Position numbers and translations under genes: made by a program
Notes under the pieces: generated by a model
Database searches by the model: none
What the model was told of the DNA's origin: nothing
Seen by the model: only the letters and a program-made list of their open reading frames with translations
Part shown: positions 54,849 to 63,920 of the stretch, one piece after another
How positions within the stretch are numbered: the stretch's first letter is position 1
Layout of the letters: every line of letters starts with the position of its first letter
Assembly (NCBI RefSeq): GCF_001050275.1
Contig: NZ_BBYA01000009.1
Span: 248,001-312,000 of the forward strand
Reading direction: 5' to 3'
DNA length: 64,000 nucleotides
From: Leptolinea tardivitalis
GTDB lineage: Bacteria > Chloroflexota > Anaerolineae > Anaerolineales > Anaerolineaceae

Positions 54849-55672
54849 CCCATCGCAAACCTGTTGTTTCAGTTCTGTACTATACGTTTCTTATCGCGTT
54901 GATGCTGGTCTATCTTCTGCCTATATATCTGTTGCTGCTTACAGGGTTTAAGCCGTTTGACCAGGTGGATTTAAAAACCATGTGGAACCTGCCGGTTGGT
55001 GGGTTATATATTGATAACTTCATTGCAGGGTACAAGCAATTGGCGCCCAACATTGATAACAGCCTCAAGATGGTCATCCCTGAGGCCCTCCTTTCGGCTT
55101 TGCTGGGTTCCATCAATGGCTACCTGCTGGCAAAATGGAAATTTAAGGGCTCCAATCTCCTGTTTAGTCTGATTCTGTTCGGGATGTTCATTCCGTATCA
55201 AAGCATCTTGATCCCGCTGGTGAAATTCATGCAGTCCATTAACCTGTACGGTGACCTGCCCGGTCTGGTAATGGTGCACATCATTTATGGTATTCCCATC
55301 ACCACGTTGATCTTCCGGAATTACTATGCCGGTATTTCTTCCGAAATTCTGGAAGCCGGGCGCATTGACGGAGCCAGCCTGCTTGGACTGTACCGTTACA
55401 TCATGTTCCCGCTATCCGCGCCCAGTTTTGCCGTGGTCATCATCTGGCAGTTCACCCAGGCCTGGAATGAATTCCTGTTTGCCGTGGTGCTCACCAACCA
55501 GTCCAACTGGCCGGTGACGGTGGCATTGAACAATCTGGCTGGCAGTCAACTGGTGCAGTGGAACGTACTGATGGCAGCCACGTTTATGGCTGCTCTGCCC
55601 ACCATGCTGGTCTACATTTTCCTCGGCCGGTTCTTCCTGCGCGGCTTGATGGCCGGAGCATTGAAAGAGTAA
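54845..55672 (+). CDS. Sugar ABC transporter permease, MalG/UgpE type
   Basis: The 275-residue protein has six membrane helices and the EAA-type motif EAGRIDGASLLGLYRYIMFP (about residues 176-195). FLLGRF-like C-terminal membrane anchoring (IFLGRFFLRGLMAGALKE) is typical of MalG. It overlaps the first permease by 4 bp (ATGA) and closes the operon before a terminator. Confidence 0.93.
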   Translation: MTHRKPVVSVLYYTFLIALMLVYLLPIYLLLLTGFKPFDQVDLKTMWNLPVGGLYIDNFIAGYKQLAPNIDNSLKMVIPEALLSALLGSINGYLLAKWKFKGSNLLFSLILFGMFIPYQSILIPLVKFMQSINLYGDLPGLVMVHIIYGIPITTLIFRNYYAGISSEILEAGRIDGASLLGLYRYIMFPLSAPSFAVVIIWQFTQAWNEFLFAVVLTNQSNWPVTVALNNLAGSQLVQWNVLMAATFMAALPTMLVYIFLGRFFLRGLMAGALKE

Positions 55673-55701
55673 ATTCTCTTTATCAACCGTACTTGACAAG
55701 A

Positions 55702-55748
55702 AACAAGCCCACCATTTTGAGATAGATTGGTAAGGTGGACTTGTTTTT
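55702..55748 (+). terminator. Terminator of the sugar ABC operon
   Basis: AACAAGCCCACC pairs with GGTGGACTTGTT (one mismatch) across a 20-base loop; five T follow. Confidence 0.75.
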
Positions 55749-55782
55749 GAATCTCATTTTTCCTTCATAGGATCAGGGATCT

Positions 55783-56134
55783 TTATTCCGTAACAGGATA
55801 TTCGATTACCAGTCCAATCGAATGGGATATCTGATTCATTTCTTTGGGCGTAAGCGAACCTATTTTCTTTATAAACCGAATGGTTGAAACAGACCGGATT
55901 TGAAATGTATCTGCACTGGATCTTTTCTGTAAGCCGTTTTTCGGCGTTGGATTGATCTTAACCATCCAGGGTGCTTGTTGGTAATGCAATTTTCAATCCG
56001 TGAGGGGGCACCACGATACGGAGAGGTAGTTTTCCGATGGCATTACTGCTGACAATCGCAACAGGACAAGTTTTCTTGATCTCTGCTCCAATGGTGGGAT
56101 CAAAGTTGATCAACCAGATTTCGCCTCTATCCAT
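55783..56134 (-). pseudogene. MazF/PemK-type toxin gene, frameshifted and with a nonsense codon
   Basis: From ATG 56134 the minus strand reads MDRGEIWLINFDPTIGAEIK, then CPVAIVSSNAIGK and LPLRIVVP, a clear MazF/PemK start. At the C5 run (56004-56008) the frame slips. In the next frame TD-stop-KLHYQQAPWMVKI is read, where TGA (55993-55995) stands in the place of the conserved Trp. PKNGLQKRSSADTFQIRSVS and KIGSLTPKEM follow to the stop at 55783. The gene overlaps the antitoxin remnant by 8 bp. Both lesions together make it inactive. Confidence 0.85.
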
Positions 56135-56375
56135 GGATTACGTCATCACCATTCAATGCAGTCATATCTGTGAGGTCGGAGTCGGTGGAATAATCGGCAA
56201 GCAATGCATCGGCTGCCATCGCCATTTCTTTATGGTTTGAAACCTGAGTTGTGAATTTAAGTACTTTCGAACAAGTTCAGAAAAAGAAAGCCCATCTTTG
56301 TCTGCGATTTTTTTATAAATCGCTCTGTTCTTTTTCGAGTATCACCTGTTTACGGACATAATTTATTGACATCAT
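56127..56375 (-). pseudogene. Ribbon-helix-helix antitoxin gene (partner of the MazF remnant), frameshifted
   Basis: Pieces in three frames give MSINYVRKQVILEKEQSD, YKKIADKDGLSFSELVRKYL and, at the end, ALLADYSTDSDLTDMTALNG. The first two form a ribbon-helix-helix DNA-binding domain (SFSELVRKYL helix); the last is the toxin-binding tail common in RHH antitoxins of MazF toxins. GAGGAT precedes the ATG at 56375. At least two frameshifts separate the pieces. Its presumed operator remains perfect at 56409-56443. Confidence 0.75.
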
Positions 56376-56408
56376 ATCCTCGCTTTTGGTTGTTACATAT
56401 TATCAACA

Positions 56409-56443
56409 CAATTGAGTGTGTATTGAAAATACACACTCAATTG
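56409..56443. promoter_or_regulatory. Perfect 16-bp inverted repeat, operator of the decayed toxin-antitoxin module
   Basis: CAATTGAGTGTGTATT and its complement are separated by GAA, 34 bp upstream of the antitoxin start. Ribbon-helix-helix antitoxins bind such palindromes. Not a single mismatch is seen although both genes behind it are broken. Confidence 0.8.
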
Positions 56444-56561
56444 GTAGAATACACCAACAATCTGTTTAAGAGGATTTTTTCCGGTGGAAAAAGATACCAA
56501 CAGAATGACTCTTTACATGAAATGTATAAATTTAGATGTAAGTAAATTCAGACGAGAGGTT

Positions 56562-57677
56562 TCACTTCACGGCGAATAACCCGATCACAGTATCAAACAT
56601 CTTGCGAGAATCGGCCAGTGCTTTCTCAAACCAGGCCGATTCTGAAGGCAGATACAGCTCGCGGAATTCATTTTTCACCCATTCAGCCGCTTCCGGGCTG
56701 CCGCCTTGCTGGTTGAGCTGGTTTTTCAGTATGGTAATGCGCAGGCTGCGGGCTGCCTGTATGGTGGAATCACCATAGGTACCGAATTCACAGGTGGCGG
56801 CAAAGAATTTTGCTTCGGGAAATTCGCGGGCAGCCAGCTGGTATTCCCAATCGATCATATCGCCTTGCATGGTATAAAATTCGTCCGGGTTGGCAGCGGC
56901 TACCCGCGGGGTGCCATAGCAGGCGGCAAGTTCCGCGGCTGGCCGCTTCTCATACGGCGAGGTGACCAGGGTCATCTGGTCGCGCGGACCGTACCCGGTG
57001 TGCATGTCAAGGTGGGAGATGTCTTTATAACCGGTAAAACCCTGCCGGTACACAGTCATCATGGTATCTGTCTCCGGTTGTCTGTCAAATCCGCCAAAAT
57101 ATATACCTTCCGGATGGTTGTATTGCCCCATCAAAGCGGCTTCACGTATGCGCCGGGGACCGAATACGGCGAAGTTCCTTATTGTTCTGCCGATAAATCC
57201 CAGCTTTGAACCGGCCAGATTGTTGAGCGGTTCTTGCGGTTGGAAGTAGGGCATAAGCGCCGGGTAGTCAGGATTGGTTTGCTTCAATCGGGCAAAATCA
57301 CCATCAAAGAAGTTGCGGTTAAGGTCAACATTGGACGAATTCTGGCGTTCCCAATTGTGCATCCCCCAGGGATTAATAGCATGAATCAACAAGAGGCCTG
57401 TGGTTTGTGGATCCAGCCTGTGGACGTATTCCTCAAAGAACAATTCCATCACGGCTGAACCGAGAAAACCCTCTATACCATGTTCGCCGGTGGTGATGAC
57501 CAGCAGCCGGTCTTTGGAAACGGATGGTTCGCAGGTGATCACATCGGTTGTCAGATTGGGATCAACAACCAAAGGCAAACTGGTCAGGCGGGTTGCCGGC
57601 CAGCGGCTGGTCAAGTCAGCCAGATGTGCCTGAAATCGGGAACGTGATGTCAGATAGGAATCAGGGATAGTGGTCAT
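56562..57677 (-). CDS. DUF2817 zinc peptidase-like protein (M14-related)
   Basis: The 371-residue protein matches DUF2817: the zinc ligands in GEHGIEGFLG (His and Glu), INPWGMHNWERQNSSNVDLN, NRNFFDG, a third zinc His in LDMHTGYGPRD and the catalytic Glu in TCEFGTYGD. It has no signal peptide. The fold is that of M14 carboxypeptidases; the substrate is unknown. The YfcC-type carrier gene starts 30 bp upstream on the same strand, so the two are probably an operon for uptake and cleavage of an amino-acid derivative or peptide (inference). Confidence 0.88.
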   Translation of the reverse strand: MTTIPDSYLTSRSRFQAHLADLTSRWPATRLTSLPLVVDPNLTTDVITCEPSVSKDRLLVITTGEHGIEGFLGSAVMELFFEEYVHRLDPQTTGLLLIHAINPWGMHNWERQNSSNVDLNRNFFDGDFARLKQTNPDYPALMPYFQPQEPLNNLAGSKLGFIGRTIRNFAVFGPRRIREAALMGQYNHPEGIYFGGFDRQPETDTMMTVYRQGFTGYKDISHLDMHTGYGPRDQMTLVTSPYEKRPAAELAACYGTPRVAAANPDEFYTMQGDMIDWEYQLAAREFPEAKFFAATCEFGTYGDSTIQAARSLRITILKNQLNQQGGSPEAAEWVKNEFRELYLPSESAWFEKALADSRKMFDTVIGLFAVK

Positions 57678-57707
57678 AAAGGATTGCCTTTGAAATTGAT
57701 GACGATT

Positions 57708-59162
57708 TTAGAACGGCCCATAATGGGTAAGCACGGCGATGCCCAGAAATGCCACTGTGGCCAGAATAACCCAGACCCACAAATTGAGAACCCAGCGAAG
57801 CCACTTGGGGAAGGGAATTACTGTGAGGCTGAGAGTTATAAGCAAAGCGGCGTTGGTGGGATAAACCATATTGGAAAACCCGTCTCCAAATGTATAGGCG
57901 CTGACGGCGATCTGCCGGTTGACACCCACCAGGTCAGCCAGGGGCATGATGATGGGAATCAGCAGAAAGGCTTTGGCGGATCCTGAGGTGATGAATAATT
58001 CGAGCACCAGGGTAAGGCCGTAGATCATCAAGGCAGCTGTGAACGGGCTGGTGCCCTGTAATCCATTATTGGCCCAGTGAAGAACCGTATCCAGAATCCC
58101 TCCGGATGAGATGATGTGTTTGACGCTGGCCGCCATCATCAACAGAGGTACAGCAGGAACGATACCCACAAATCCGTCCCAGGCAGCCTTCCAGGCAGAT
58201 TTGCCTGCACCTGAGATCAGACCGGCACCAATACCGCCAATGACGAATAGCAGACCCGTAAGCGGGAGAGCGATGTCTCGTAAGATCTCCACGAAGGGGA
58301 TGGCGATCAAGACGACCAGAATCAAGGCGAAAAACACGCCCAGAAATATGGCGGCGTTCTTCATTTTCGGATTGGTTGACATAGTGTCGTCAACATTGTA
58401 GGAACCAAATTTGATTTTCTCAGCTTTATCTTCTTCAAACACCAGCGATGTTTCTGGCTTCTTCTCCACCTTTCTGGCATATCGCGAAATAAAGACAGCC
58501 AGAATACCATAGACCACCACAAATAGAATCACTCTTGGTCCGGCGCCTGAGTAGAGCGGCAATCCGGAAAGCTGTTGGGCAATTCCGATGGTGAATGGAT
58601 TAAACACGGCGGTGGAAAATCCTACATTGGTGGCCAGAATGGACATTCCAAGACCAGTCAGGGAATCCCACCCGAGGTAATACGCCAGTCCAAGGATGAG
58701 TGGCACCAGCGGGATGACTTCTTCAAAAATCCAAAAAAAAGATCCCAATGCCATGAAAACAAAGGTGACCACCAGCAGGAGCGTGTATTTACGCCCTCCG
58801 AATGTTTTTACGATGCGGGCAATTACCGCCTGCAATATTCCGCTGCGATCCATAATGCCGAAGGCGGTACCCACCAGCAGAATAAATACTATGATGGGTA
58901 CAACTTTAGTCAGTCCATCTGGAGTGGCCAGCACTTCAAACGGGGAGGTGAACCACCGCCAGATCGGGAAATCTGGTTTGGCTACATATTGAAAAGAAGC
59001 CGGATCAATCACCTCGCGGCCATCGACTTTGATACGGTCATATTGTCCGGCCGGGATCACCAGCGTGAGTATGCCGGAAACCATCATAAGCAGAAAGATG
59101 ATGGCCACAGCCTGAAGGAATGCTCGTGTGCTGATTTGTGCACCTGATTTTTGTTCTGCCAT
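57708..59162 (-). CDS. YfcC-family membrane carrier
   Basis: The 484-residue protein has about 12 membrane helices and YfcC/arginine-ornithine-antiporter-like motifs: LTLVIPAGQYDR near residue 37, GTAFGIMDRSGI, FWIFEEVIPLVPL, VGFSTAVFNPFTIGIAQ, then ITSGSAKAFLLIPIIMPLAD and MVYPTNA. The family exchanges amino acids, peptides or dicarboxylates across the membrane. Start 59162 has GGGAGA 8 bases upstream; a longer frame begins at 59228. It precedes the DUF2817 peptidase gene by 30 bp. Confidence 0.88.
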   Translation of the reverse strand: MAEQKSGAQISTRAFLQAVAIIFLLMMVSGILTLVIPAGQYDRIKVDGREVIDPASFQYVAKPDFPIWRWFTSPFEVLATPDGLTKVVPIIVFILLVGTAFGIMDRSGILQAVIARIVKTFGGRKYTLLLVVTFVFMALGSFFWIFEEVIPLVPLILGLAYYLGWDSLTGLGMSILATNVGFSTAVFNPFTIGIAQQLSGLPLYSGAGPRVILFVVVYGILAVFISRYARKVEKKPETSLVFEEDKAEKIKFGSYNVDDTMSTNPKMKNAAIFLGVFFALILVVLIAIPFVEILRDIALPLTGLLFVIGGIGAGLISGAGKSAWKAAWDGFVGIVPAVPLLMMAASVKHIISSGGILDTVLHWANNGLQGTSPFTAALMIYGLTLVLELFITSGSAKAFLLIPIIMPLADLVGVNRQIAVSAYTFGDGFSNMVYPTNAALLITLSLTVIPFPKWLRWVLNLWVWVILATVAFLGIAVLTHYGPF

Positions 59163-59332
59163 GAGGTTGTCTCCCGTGGTGGGTTTCATGAAAAATATAG
59201 AATTTGAAATAGCATATGGGATAAGCAATGATTCTATATCATTCGTCGAAAACCGGGTTAATCAAATTTGTATCGTTTTCTTCCGAATAAAAACGCCTCT
59301 ATACTCGTTATATCTATAGAGGTTGAAACACT

Positions 59333-59911
59333 GTGCCCGAACATATATCAGAAATTGAAGAAAATCTGCTGATGGAAGCCAGAACCGGCGATCGAAATGC
59401 CTACGGTGAACTGGCTGGCCGTTGCTATTCCGATGTCATCCGGGTGGTATATCGTGCCTGCGGTGATACTGCCCTGGCACAGGATGCAGTACAGGAAGCC
59501 TTTATCCGTGCCTGGGTAAAACTGCCGGAATTTCAGGCCAGGGCGCCTTTCAGCCACTGGGTGTGCCGCATTGCGGTTAATGTTGCACTCGATACTCTTC
59601 GGGAAAAACCTCAAGAAAGTATCGAAGATAATCCGACAATGACCCATCTGGCAGGGAAAAACCTCGATCCTGAAACAGCGTACGTGGCTCGTGAACAGGC
59701 CGACCGTGTGCAGAATGCCATCAAATCATTACCTGAAGCCGCCCGAACGGTTCTGGTATTTCGTGAATATGGTCAGATGTCATATGACGAAATCGCAGCA
59801 ACATTGGAGATCCCTGTTGGTACGGTTATGTCCCGCCTTAATTATGCCCGGAGCAAGCTTCGGGAATTATTACTGGAAGAATGCATGGAAACGGAGCGTG
59901 AGTATGCCTGA
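59333..59911 (+). CDS. ECF RNA polymerase sigma factor
   Basis: The 192-residue protein (GTG start, AGAGG 9 bases before) has sigma region 2 (NAYGELAGRCYSDVIRVVYR, DAVQEAFIRAWVKL, then FSHWVCRIAVN) and region 4 (LPEAARTVLVFREYGQMSYD, EIAATLEIPVGTVMSRLNYA). It directs RNA polymerase to a small regulon, commonly for surface or envelope stress. Its stop overlaps the start of the anti-sigma gene by 8 bp. Confidence 0.94.
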   Translation: MPEHISEIEENLLMEARTGDRNAYGELAGRCYSDVIRVVYRACGDTALAQDAVQEAFIRAWVKLPEFQARAPFSHWVCRIAVNVALDTLREKPQESIEDNPTMTHLAGKNLDPETAYVAREQADRVQNAIKSLPEAARTVLVFREYGQMSYDEIAATLEIPVGTVMSRLNYARSKLRELLLEECMETEREYA

Positions 59912-60518
59912 TCTGATGCGTGAAAAACTGGGAGCTTATCTCGATGGTGAATTAGCCGCCTGTGATCGGGTGGAGTTGGAAGCTCATGTTGAAACCTGTC
60001 AGGCCTGCCGGGTGGAATTAGAAGAAATGCGGCACCTGTCTGCCATATTGAAAGACGCCATCGAACCCGAATTTATCCCTGCGGCTGACTTCAAGGCACA
60101 GTTGATGCTGCAACTCCCACGCAGCGCGGCCGCCCCATCTGACGACAGCCGCTGGCTGCCGTGGATAGCGCCGTTTATTGTTTTGATTGTGCTGATCTTC
60201 TTTCAGGTGACCTTTAATCTTTCATCTCTGATCGCCTGGCTCAATCCTATAGGGCTTTTCAATGGTATGGCGGCCTTGTCAAACCCGGCTCCCAGGGAAA
60301 TGCTCTGGTTTATTACCGCTCAGGCTACCATTGGTGGTTTCCTGGATACGTCAGAGATGATGGGTCTGCAAATCCTCAATGATCTGGGATTGGTCACCCG
60401 CAACCTCTTTGTCGCACTCCTCTGGCAGATCGGAGCGGCTTTTCTGTACTGGGGTGTATTTACGGCCGTCTGGCACAGCCGGATTAAATCTATGTGGATG
60501 GCTTCGGCCGATCATTAA
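59904..60518 (+). CDS. Transmembrane anti-sigma factor with zinc-binding ZAS domain
   Basis: The 204-residue protein has a ZAS domain at the N-terminus (GAYLDGELAACDRVELEAHV, then His-x3-Cys-x2-Cys in HVETCQAC) and two to three membrane helices (about residues 93-110, 135-152, 175-192). The ZAS domain should hold the sigma factor encoded just before. ATG at 59904 overlaps the sigma gene by 8 bp. What signal acts on it is unknown. Confidence 0.88.
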   Translation: MPDLMREKLGAYLDGELAACDRVELEAHVETCQACRVELEEMRHLSAILKDAIEPEFIPAADFKAQLMLQLPRSAAAPSDDSRWLPWIAPFIVLIVLIFFQVTFNLSSLIAWLNPIGLFNGMAALSNPAPREMLWFITAQATIGGFLDTSEMMGLQILNDLGLVTRNLFVALLWQIGAAFLYWGVFTAVWHSRIKSMWMASADH

Positions 60519-60573
60519 TCAATTACCGGAAATCAAGACCGGTATCAGGTTCAAAAGAAAGTAAAGGAAAACT

Positions 60574-61692
60574 ATGGTAAATATTGGGAAAATCTTAAAG
60601 CGGTCCTGGCATATTCTCTGGAATTACCGGGTTTTATGGATTTTTGGCGTGCTGCTGGCGCTGACTTCGGGAGGCGGTAATGGCGGTGCAAATGGCGGTG
60701 GAAGCAGCTCGCGATCTTCAGGCGCAGAATTTAATGGCTTTCACGGCGGTATCCCGAACGATGCCCCCCAATGGGTCCGTGATTGGTATGAATGGGGTAC
60801 TCAAAATGTGCTTCCGCTTTTCATGCACCCCGAACAACACATCAGCACATTTGTGACAATCGGTATCGTGATTCTTCTTGTCATTTTGCTGATAAGTATT
60901 CTGTTTGCCCTGGTTCGTTACCCGGCCGAGACTGCCGTAGTCCGCATGGTGGATGAATTTGAGAATACGGGCAGCAAAGTCAGTTTCAAACAGGGATGGA
61001 AACTCGGTTGGAACAGACGTGCGTTCCGGATGTGGCTGGTAGATCTGTTGTTATTCCTTCCAGTATTTGTGTTGCTCCTGCTTATTCTGGCTGCCGGATT
61101 GATTGTCTTTGCCAGTGTATCGTCCACTTTCCAGGTGACCAATACCTTTGGGATAGTAGCTGCCATAGGACTGGCCTTCCTGAGCCTTTTCCTGTTGATC
61201 GTGGCAGGAATCCTGCTTTCTCTGCTAAGAAACCTTGCCATCCGGGCTGTATCTTTGGAAGATATGCGGGCGATGGAAGCGCTGAAATTTGGCTGGGCCA
61301 TGTTCAAACGTAACTGGAAGAGTGTTGGCTTGATGTGGTTGGTTATGATGGGTATCGGTATCGGGTTTGGGATCGCGGGTTTAATTCTGTTCTTCCTGCT
61401 TATTCCGGCTTATCTGATCTTGCTGCTGCCCGCCGGACTGGTGGCAGCAGTGCCTGGCGCGATCGCCTACGGCATCACCAGTATCTTTACCGCCGGTCCG
61501 CTGACATGGATCATCGCTTTCCTGGTGGCAATACCGTTCTTTTTCACCATTTTGTTTGCCCCTATGGTGGTCGTCAGCGGGTGGTTCAAGATTTATGAAG
61601 GCAACGTTTGGACGCTCACATATCGGGAGATCAAGGCACTCGAAAACCTGTCCACTCCTGAGATACTGGGAGACAACGTGCCGGCTGCATAA
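60574..61692 (+). CDS. Polytopic membrane protein, likely in the ECF sigma operon
   Basis: The 372-residue protein has about six long membrane segments (residues 12-31, 93-115, 160-190, 195-222, 245-285, 295-340). A Gly/Ser/Asn-rich extracellular loop (GGGNGGANGGGSSSRSSG) follows the first helix. It resembles the glycerophosphodiester-phosphodiesterase-associated membrane domain group and unannotated Chloroflexota membrane proteins, but I cannot assign a function. It follows the anti-sigma gene by 55 bp with AAAGGA before the ATG, so it is probably the third gene of the unit. Confidence 0.75.
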   Translation: MVNIGKILKRSWHILWNYRVLWIFGVLLALTSGGGNGGANGGGSSSRSSGAEFNGFHGGIPNDAPQWVRDWYEWGTQNVLPLFMHPEQHISTFVTIGIVILLVILLISILFALVRYPAETAVVRMVDEFENTGSKVSFKQGWKLGWNRRAFRMWLVDLLLFLPVFVLLLLILAAGLIVFASVSSTFQVTNTFGIVAAIGLAFLSLFLLIVAGILLSLLRNLAIRAVSLEDMRAMEALKFGWAMFKRNWKSVGLMWLVMMGIGIGFGIAGLILFFLLIPAYLILLLPAGLVAAVPGAIAYGITSIFTAGPLTWIIAFLVAIPFFFTILFAPMVVVSGWFKIYEGNVWTLTYREIKALENLSTPEILGDNVPAA

Positions 61693-61731
61693 TCTGCATA
61701 TATGATTTCATACGAAATAAATTAAACACAA

Positions 61732-61772
61732 GAGGCTGTCATATAAGACGAATAATCTTTTGTGACAGCCTC
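61732..61772. terminator. Bidirectional terminator
   Basis: GAGGCTGTCA and TGACAGCCTC (10 bp each, perfect) enclose a 21-base loop between the converging membrane-protein and phosphoglycerate-mutase genes. Confidence 0.75.
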
Positions 61773-61796
61773 GAAATTTTGTTAAGCTGTGAAAAA

Positions 61797-62540
61797 TTAC
61801 TTGGCTTTTCCCTGATTCGCCACACTGGCCATTTTGGCTTCGATGGCTGCCTGGTCACCCAGGTAGTATTTCTTGACCACTTTGAATTTATCGTCAAACT
61901 CGTAAACGAGCGGTACACCGGTGGGAATATTGACACCGACGATTTCATCATCGGTAAGGTTGTCAAAATACTTGACCAGAGCACGCAATGAGTTGCCGTG
62001 AGCGACGATGACTATTCTCTTGCCTGCCTGCATGTCTTTTTTAATAACCTCTTCAAAGTAGGGCACCACACGGGCAACGGTATCCTTCAGACTTTCAGTC
62101 AGGGGAAGCTGGTCTTTCTTTTCATTGCGGTACTGCACCTGGTTCTGCGGGTTGCGCTCATCTGATTTCTCCAACGCAGGCGGCTGGATATCATATGAGC
62201 GGCGCCAGATTTTAACCTGTTCTTCGCCATATTTGGCGGCCGTCTCAGCTTTATTGAGACCCTGCAGGGCACCGTAATGGCGTTCGTTCAGCAGAAAGGT
62301 TTTCTTGACAGGAAGCCATTCACGATCCAGTTCTTCCAGTACATAATTCAGGGTGTGTATAGCCCGCTTCAAATATGATGTGTAACAGATATCGAAATCG
62401 TACCCTTCCTGTTTAAGGATCTGGCCGGCGCTTTTCGCTTCTTCCCGGCCTTTATCTGAAAGATCAACATCTGTCCACCCGGTAAACAAGTTGAGCCGAT
62501 TCCATTCACTTTCACCGTGTCGAATCAAGACTAATTTCAT
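61797..62540 (-). CDS. gpmA: 2,3-bisphosphoglycerate-dependent phosphoglycerate mutase
   Basis: The 247-residue enzyme has the phospho-His motif [10 protein letters not shown] at residues 4-13, [13 protein letters not shown], the substrate-contacting [16 protein letters not shown] and the second active-site His in [12 protein letters not shown]. It interconverts 3- and 2-phosphoglycerate in glycolysis. Start at 62540 has AGAGGAA upstream; the frame extends 15 codons earlier. Length is normal for GpmA. Confidence 0.96.
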   Translation of the reverse strand: MKLVLIRHGESEWNRLNLFTGWTDVDLSDKGREEAKSAGQILKQEGYDFDICYTSYLKRAIHTLNYVLEELDREWLPVKKTFLLNERHYGALQGLNKAETAAKYGEEQVKIWRRSYDIQPPALEKSDERNPQNQVQYRNEKKDQLPLTESLKDTVARVVPYFEEVIKKDMQAGKRIVIVAHGNSLRALVKYFDNLTDDEIVGVNIPTGVPLVYEFDDKFKVVKKYYLGDQAAIEAKMASVANQGKAK

Positions 62541-62646
62541 AGTATCTTCCTCTTTTTCCAAAAGACTGTGGATTCTCGTGTTCAATAACAGGTCTAATTT
62601 TACTCAAAGCTGGTAATTATGACAAAGAAAAGACTATGTAAAACTA

Positions 62647-62675
62647 TTGATACATATTTGGCAATGTCATATAAC
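62647..62675 (+). promoter_or_regulatory. Sigma-70-type promoter of the acyltransferase gene
   Basis: TTGATA (62647-62652) and TATAAC (62670-62675) are 17 bp apart, 108 bp before the ATG. Confidence 0.6.
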
Positions 62676-62783
62676 ACAGCCATCGGATTATAGTAATATA
62701 AACATACAGAGCATGGTTTTTTCGCAGAATCAAAGATGAATTGTAACAATCAACCAACACTCTCTATGGGGAAATAAAACCAG

Positions 62784-63920
62784 ATGAATGTAAAGAAATC
62801 GTCACAACCGGTATTCCACCTGGGTTACAGGCCGGCTATTAATGGATTGCGGGGTTTTGCTGTGCTATGGGTGATGGCATTCCATTTCAACTTACCATTA
62901 GGTCGTGATGGCATATTTGGAGTGGATATGTTTTTTGCCATAAGTGGATTCTTGATTTCTATTCTTCTCATAGAAGAATATGAGAAGAACAAGAAAATCC
63001 GGTTACTGGATTTCTATATTCGCCGGATATTACGATTGTATCCTGCACTCCTTTGTATGTTGATCGCTGTTGTTTTTTTTGTTCCAAGAGCATATATCAT
63101 TTCCACTCTTTTCTATTTCACAAACTGGATTAAAGCTCTTCATCTTCAACCTGAGAGTTTATATCTCGATCATACCTGGTCGTTATCTATTGAAGAACAG
63201 TTTTATTTAATATGGCCGGTTTTGTTAATGATTTTGTTACGGTCAAAATTACCCAGAAAAGTTCTTTTTGTTTTTCCGGCATCATTAGGCTTGATTTCAG
63301 CCTTTTCGCGAGTTTGTATATGGAATTCAACTCAGGATTGGTTTCGCGTGTATATGGGTACAGATTTGCATGCAGATGGTCTGTTGTTAGGATCCGCTCT
63401 TGGACTGCAGACAGCATATACAGACCCCTCCTATTTCAATAAACATAAAATGGTTAATACACTCATTACGGTATTGTCGTTTACTTTACTGGCATGGTTG
63501 TTGATTGAGAAACAGATGGACCGGTCGTTCATACCAATTGCCGGGAATCTACTGGTTTCGTTAATCACTCTCGTAATACTCTATCGGCTGGTTCTCGCTC
63601 CTTCACAACTAATTATAAAAATATTGAGTTTCCCTCTCCTGGTTAAAATTGGCGTCATTTCTTATGGACTATATTTGTGGCATTCCCCTATTGGCGCGTG
63701 GATTGATTTGGGAAAGTCGAGTATCAATCCAATTTTTCTCGGATATATAAAAATCTTACTTACGTGCTTTATAGCAACAATTTCATACGTATTTGTGGAG
63801 AAACCATTTCTTAAACTCAAGAATCGGTACTCACCGAACAAGTCAGAATGCACAGTGGAATCCTCAGAATCAAATTCTCCGAAACAAAGCATCCTCGAAG
63901 TACAGGATAGCCTTAAATAA
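62784..63920 (+). CDS. Acyltransferase 3 family (OafA/YrhL-like) membrane protein
   Basis: The 378-residue protein has about ten membrane helices and the acyltransferase 3 motifs: YRPAINGLRGFAVLWVMAFH with the conserved Arg and His, GVDMFFAISGFLIS, RRILRLYPAL, and HTWSLSIEEQFYLIWP. It transfers acetyl or similar groups to surface glycans or peptidoglycan. A Ser/Glu-rich tail of about 35 residues follows the last helix. GGGG lies 12 bases before the ATG. No glycan-synthesis gene is in reach of the window. Confidence 0.92.
   Translation: MNVKKSSQPVFHLGYRPAINGLRGFAVLWVMAFHFNLPLGRDGIFGVDMFFAISGFLISILLIEEYEKNKKIRLLDFYIRRILRLYPALLCMLIAVVFFVPRAYIISTLFYFTNWIKALHLQPESLYLDHTWSLSIEEQFYLIWPVLLMILLRSKLPRKVLFVFPASLGLISAFSRVCIWNSTQDWFRVYMGTDLHADGLLLGSALGLQTAYTDPSYFNKHKMVNTLITVLSFTLLAWLLIEKQMDRSFIPIAGNLLVSLITLVILYRLVLAPSQLIIKILSFPLLVKIGVISYGLYLWHSPIGAWIDLGKSSINPIFLGYIKILLTCFIATISYVFVEKPFLKLKNRYSPNKSECTVESSESNSPKQSILEVQDSLK

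Noticed and set aside
58575-59147. 190-codon plus-strand frame opposite the YfcC carrier
   Set aside because: Polar, motif-free sequence complementary to a clear membrane-protein gene.
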